From: Oscillospiraceae bacterium
GTDB lineage: Bacteria; Bacillota; Clostridia; Oscillospirales; Acutalibacteraceae
Length of the DNA stretch: 35,465 bases
NCBI GenBank assembly: GCA_015066515.1
Contig: SVOH01000020.1
Coordinates: forward strand, 1 to 35,465
Reading direction: 5' to 3'
Each line of letters starts with the position of its first letter. Within the stretch, counting starts at the first letter, position 1. Below the pieces are notes generated by a model that was not told where the DNA came from, did no database searches, and saw only the letters and a list, made by a program, of their open reading frames with translations. The position numbers and the translations under genes are program-made. Shown here piece after piece: positions 32,815 to 35,465 of the stretch.

Positions 32815-35465
32815 TTATTTTAATACTTTTTTGAGGAATTGTCCGGTGTATGATTGCTTACACTCGGCAACCTTTTCGGGTGTACCCTCGGCTACAATTG
32901 TACCGCCTCCGTTACCGCCCTCGGGACCTAAGTCTATAATATGGTCGGCAACCTTAATGACATCAAGATTATGCTCTATTACAAGCACAGTGTTACCTGC
33001 ATCGACGAGACGCTGTAAAACCTCAATAAGCCTGTGAACATCGGCAGTATGAAGCCCGGTTGTTGGCTCGTCAAGAATGTAAATTGTCTTACCCGTGCTT
33101 TTTTTAGAAAGCTCAGTAGCAAGCTTTACACGCTGCGCCTCACCACCCGAAAGTGTTGTGGCGCTTTGTCCTATCTTGATATATCCAAGACCTACATCGA
33201 AAAGTGTCTTTAATTTACGGTAAATACGCGGATGACTTTCAAAAAAGTACATTCCTTCCTCTACCGTCATTTCAAGCACATCATAAATGCTTTTTCCTTT
33301 ATATTTTACGCTTAAGGTTTCTTTGTTGTAGCGTGTTCCGCCGCAAACCTCACAAGGCACGTAAATATCAGGTAAAAAGTGCATTTCTATCTTTTTGATA
33401 CCGTCGCCCCAGCAAGCCTCACAACGACCGCCCTTTACATTAAATGAAAATCTACCGGCAGTATATCCCTTTGCCTTGGCTTCTTTGGTACTGGCGTAAA
33501 GGTCACGTATATCGGTAAATACACCCGTGTAGGTTGCGGGGTTGCTTCGTGGGGTACGACCTATTGGCGACTGGTCAATATCGATAACCTTATCAAGATA
33601 CTCAATACCCTCGATAGTTTTGTGCTTACCGGCAATGGTTTTGGCGCGGTTTAATTTATTTGCCAAAACCTTATAAACAATATCGTTTACAAGCGATGAC
33701 TTACCGCTACCCGAAACACCCGTAACACAAACAAACTCGCCAAGAGGTATTTTTACGTTTATATTTTTAAGGTTATTTTCGGCAGCACCTTTTACAAGTA
33801 AGCTGTTGCCATTACCCTTGCGACGAGAAGTCGGAACAGGTATTGCCTTTCTGCCCGAAAGATAATCGGCAGTTATAGAATTTTCATTTTTGAGAAGTTC
33901 TTCGGGTGTGCCGCTAAATACTAATTTACCGCCGTGAATACCTGCACCCGGTCCTATATCTATAATATAGTCGGCTTCGCGCATTGTGTCCTCGTCATGT
34001 TCGACAACTATTAAAGTATTTCCCAAATCACGTAGATGCTTTAGCGTTGCAAGCAATCGTTCGTTATCACGCTGATGCAAACCAATACTTGGCTCATCAA
34101 GCACATAAAGCACACCCATAAGAGATGAGCCTATTTGAGTTGCAAGTCTTATACGCTGACTCTCGCCGCCCGAAAGCGTACCCGATGAACGTGACATAGA
34201 AAGATAGTCAAGTCCCACGCTTGATAAAAAGTTTAGTCGTTCTTTTATCTCTTTTAAAATAGGCTCTGCAATCATCCCGTGCATAGCATTGAATTTTAAA
34301 TTGTTTATAAATGCAAGGGCTTCGCCGATTGACATATCACAAAGCTGCTTTATATTTATACCGCCAACCGTTACCGCCAAATACTCAGGCTTAAGTCGCG
34401 CACCCTTACAGTCGGGGCAAGCGCTCTCTGTCATATAGCTTTCATACTCGGCGCGGGCATAATCGCTTTTGGTATTTTCATAGCGGCGTTGTAGATTGTT
34501 TATAACACCCTCAAACGGAGCATAATACGTACCGCTACCATATTCCGAGCTGCGATGTAATTCTAACTTTTCATCACCCGTACCGTAAAGTACGGCATTT
34601 TTAGCTTCGTCGCTTAAGTCTTTCCAAGGGGTGCTTATATCAAAACCGTATTTTCTTGCAATGCCTTCGTAATACATAAGTGCCAACGTGCTGGCATCGG
34701 GGTTGAACCAAGAGTTAACACCCCAGCCTGCCGCTTTGATACAGCCGTCGGCAAGCGATAGAGTTTCGTCATTTATTACAAGACGCGGGTCTATTTTCAT
34801 AAAAACGCCAATACCCGTACAGGTTGGACACGCGCCCATAGGGTTGTTAAACGAAAACATTGTAGGTGTAAGCTCGGGTATGCTGATGCCGTGTTCATCA
34901 CAAGCATAGCTTTGTGAAAATTGTAGCTCCTCACCGCCAATAACGTCGGCCGCCACAAGTCCGCCCGAAAGCGATACCGCCGTTTCAATACTGTCAGCAA
35001 GGCGTGAACGAATGTCGGGCTTTATAACAAGGCGGTCAACTACAACCTCTATCATATGCTTTTTGTTTTTTTCAAGCTTGATTTCTTCCGACAAATCGTA
35101 AATGTTGCCGTCAATACGCACACGAACATAGCCCGACTTGCGAACACGGTCAAGCTCTTTTGTGTGCTCACCCTTACGGTTTTTTACTATGGGAGAAAGT
35201 ATTTGTATTTTACTGCCTTCGTCGAGTGCCATAATTGTGTCTACAATTTGGTCGGTTGTTTGCTGAGATATTTCTTTGCCGCAAACTGGACAGTGCGGAA
35301 TACCCACACGCGCATACAAAAGACGTAAATAATCATAAATTTCGGTAACGGTACCCACAGTAGAACGCGGATTTTTAGAGGTAGTCTTTTGGTCAATAGA
35401 TATTGCAGGAGAAAGTCCGTCAATGCTGTCAACGTTTGGCTTTTCCATTTGACCCAAAAACTGAC
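32815..35465 (-). CDS. uvrA: Excinuclease ABC subunit A (5' end missing)
   Basis: DNA damage-recognition ATPase of nucleotide excision repair. About 883 of the usual 940 residues are here; the first 60 or so, with the first Walker A, lie beyond the right edge. The frame continues past the ATG at 35457 ([21 protein letters not shown]), so that ATG is internal. Visible parts: HCPVCGKEI zinc motif, [11 protein letters not shown] and [10 protein letters not shown] cysteines, the first signature [17 protein letters not shown] with [13 protein letters not shown], the second Walker [13 protein letters not shown], a CEACWGDG zinc finger, and the second signature [13 protein letters not shown] with [10 protein letters not shown]. 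No uvrB is in the window. Confidence 0.97.
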   Translation of the reverse strand, partial: QFLGQMEKPNVDSIDGLSPAISIDQKTTSKNPRSTVGTVTEIYDYLRLLYARVGIPHCPVCGKEISQQTTDQIVDTIMALDEGSKIQILSPIVKNRKGEHTKELDRVRKSGYVRVRIDGNIYDLSEEIKLEKNKKHMIEVVVDRLVIKPDIRSRLADSIETAVSLSGGLVAADVIGGEELQFSQSYACDEHGISIPELTPTMFSFNNPMGACPTCTGIGVFMKIDPRLVINDETLSLADGCIKAAGWGVNSWFNPDASTLALMYYEGIARKYGFDISTPWKDLSDEAKNAVLYGTGDEKLELHRSSEYGSGTYYAPFEGVINNLQRRYENTKSDYARAEYESYMTESACPDCKGARLKPEYLAVTVGGINIKQLCDMSIGEALAFINNLKFNAMHGMIAEPILKEIKERLNFLSSVGLDYLSMSRSSGTLSGGESQRIRLATQIGSSLMGVLYVLDEPSIGLHQRDNERLLATLKHLRDLGNTLIVVEHDEDTMREADYIIDIGPGAGIHGGKLVFSGTPEELLKNENSITADYLSGRKAIPVPTSRRKGNGNSLLVKGAAENNLKNINVKIPLGEFVCVTGVSGSGKSSLVNDIVYKVLANKLNRAKTIAGKHKTIEGIEYLDKVIDIDQSPIGRTPRSNPATYTGVFTDIRDLYASTKEAKAKGYTAGRFSFNVKGGRCEACWGDGIKKIEMHFLPDIYVPCEVCGGTRYNKETLSVKYKGKSIYDVLEMTVEEGMYFFESHPRIYRKLKTLFDVGLGYIKIGQSATTLSGGEAQRVKLATELSKKSTGKTIYILDEPTTGLHTADVHRLIEVLQRLVDAGNTVLVIEHNLDVIKVADHIIDLGPEGGNGGGTIVAEGTPEKVAECKQSYTGQFLKKVLK

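Noticed and set aside
35457-35457. The ATG at 35457 as the start of uvrA
   Set aside because: The frame stays open to the window edge and the preceding residues QFLGQ belong to the conserved UvrA sequence, so the gene is cut by the edge.

Overview
The window reads as chromosome of an AT-rich, spore-forming Clostridia, most like the Oscillospirales/Ruminococcaceae side of the class. The pointers are AGGAGG-type ribosome sites, dipicolinate synthase A and B, a PdaB-like deacetylase, the clostridial fusion of IspH with ribosomal S1 repeats, a DUF5685/DnaJ pair and a cohesin protein. TGA is used as a normal stop. Most of the window is housekeeping. No rRNA, tRNA, CRISPR array or intact transposon was seen.

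Layout. 1-2623 (minus): murC, an AlaX-type tRNA editing enzyme and the first codons of a probable prmA. 2708-5290 (plus): cca, then dpaA and dpaB. 5332-11304 (minus): two sets, a Na/phosphate cotransporter, Ca/Na antiporter and pyruvate kinase series, and a shortened KdpD-like kinase with its KdpE-like regulator. 11403-14423 (minus): uxaC, rfbA and a cyclophilin. 14568-17855 (plus): an alpha-L-rhamnosidase-like enzyme, a phosphatase of the phosphoglycerate mutase family, and ruvX. 17909-19240 (minus): a retron. 19254-21348 (minus): a GNAT acetyltransferase and a GH20-like gene broken by one stop codon. 21531-22545: a divergent XRE regulator and membrane-protein pair with two matching operators. 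22732-26410: pdaB-like deacetylase, metallophosphoesterase, membrane-anchored cohesin protein and butanol-type dehydrogenase. 26475-30442 (minus): BaiN-type flavoprotein, cmk and ispH-S1. 30778-35465 (minus): a membrane protein, DnaJ protein, DUF5685 protein and most of uvrA.

The standout is the retron. The reverse transcriptase at 17909-18979 has the retron marks NAxxH (NAKLH), a YxDD box (YCDD) and VTG. The roughly 210 bases before it hold a promoter, a perfect 16-bp a1/a2 inverted repeat, a candidate branching guanosine in an AGC right after a1, three msr-type hairpins and an msd hairpin. No known retron effector gene lies next to it.

Other points: the GH20 gene has one in-frame TGA, probably a former Trp codon; two 17-bp operators bracket a consensus promoter between the XRE regulator and its divergent partner; the DUF5685 protein carries two Asp-rich motifs resembling squalene/phytoene synthases; and a 20-bp tandem repeat has a partial copy 8 kb away.
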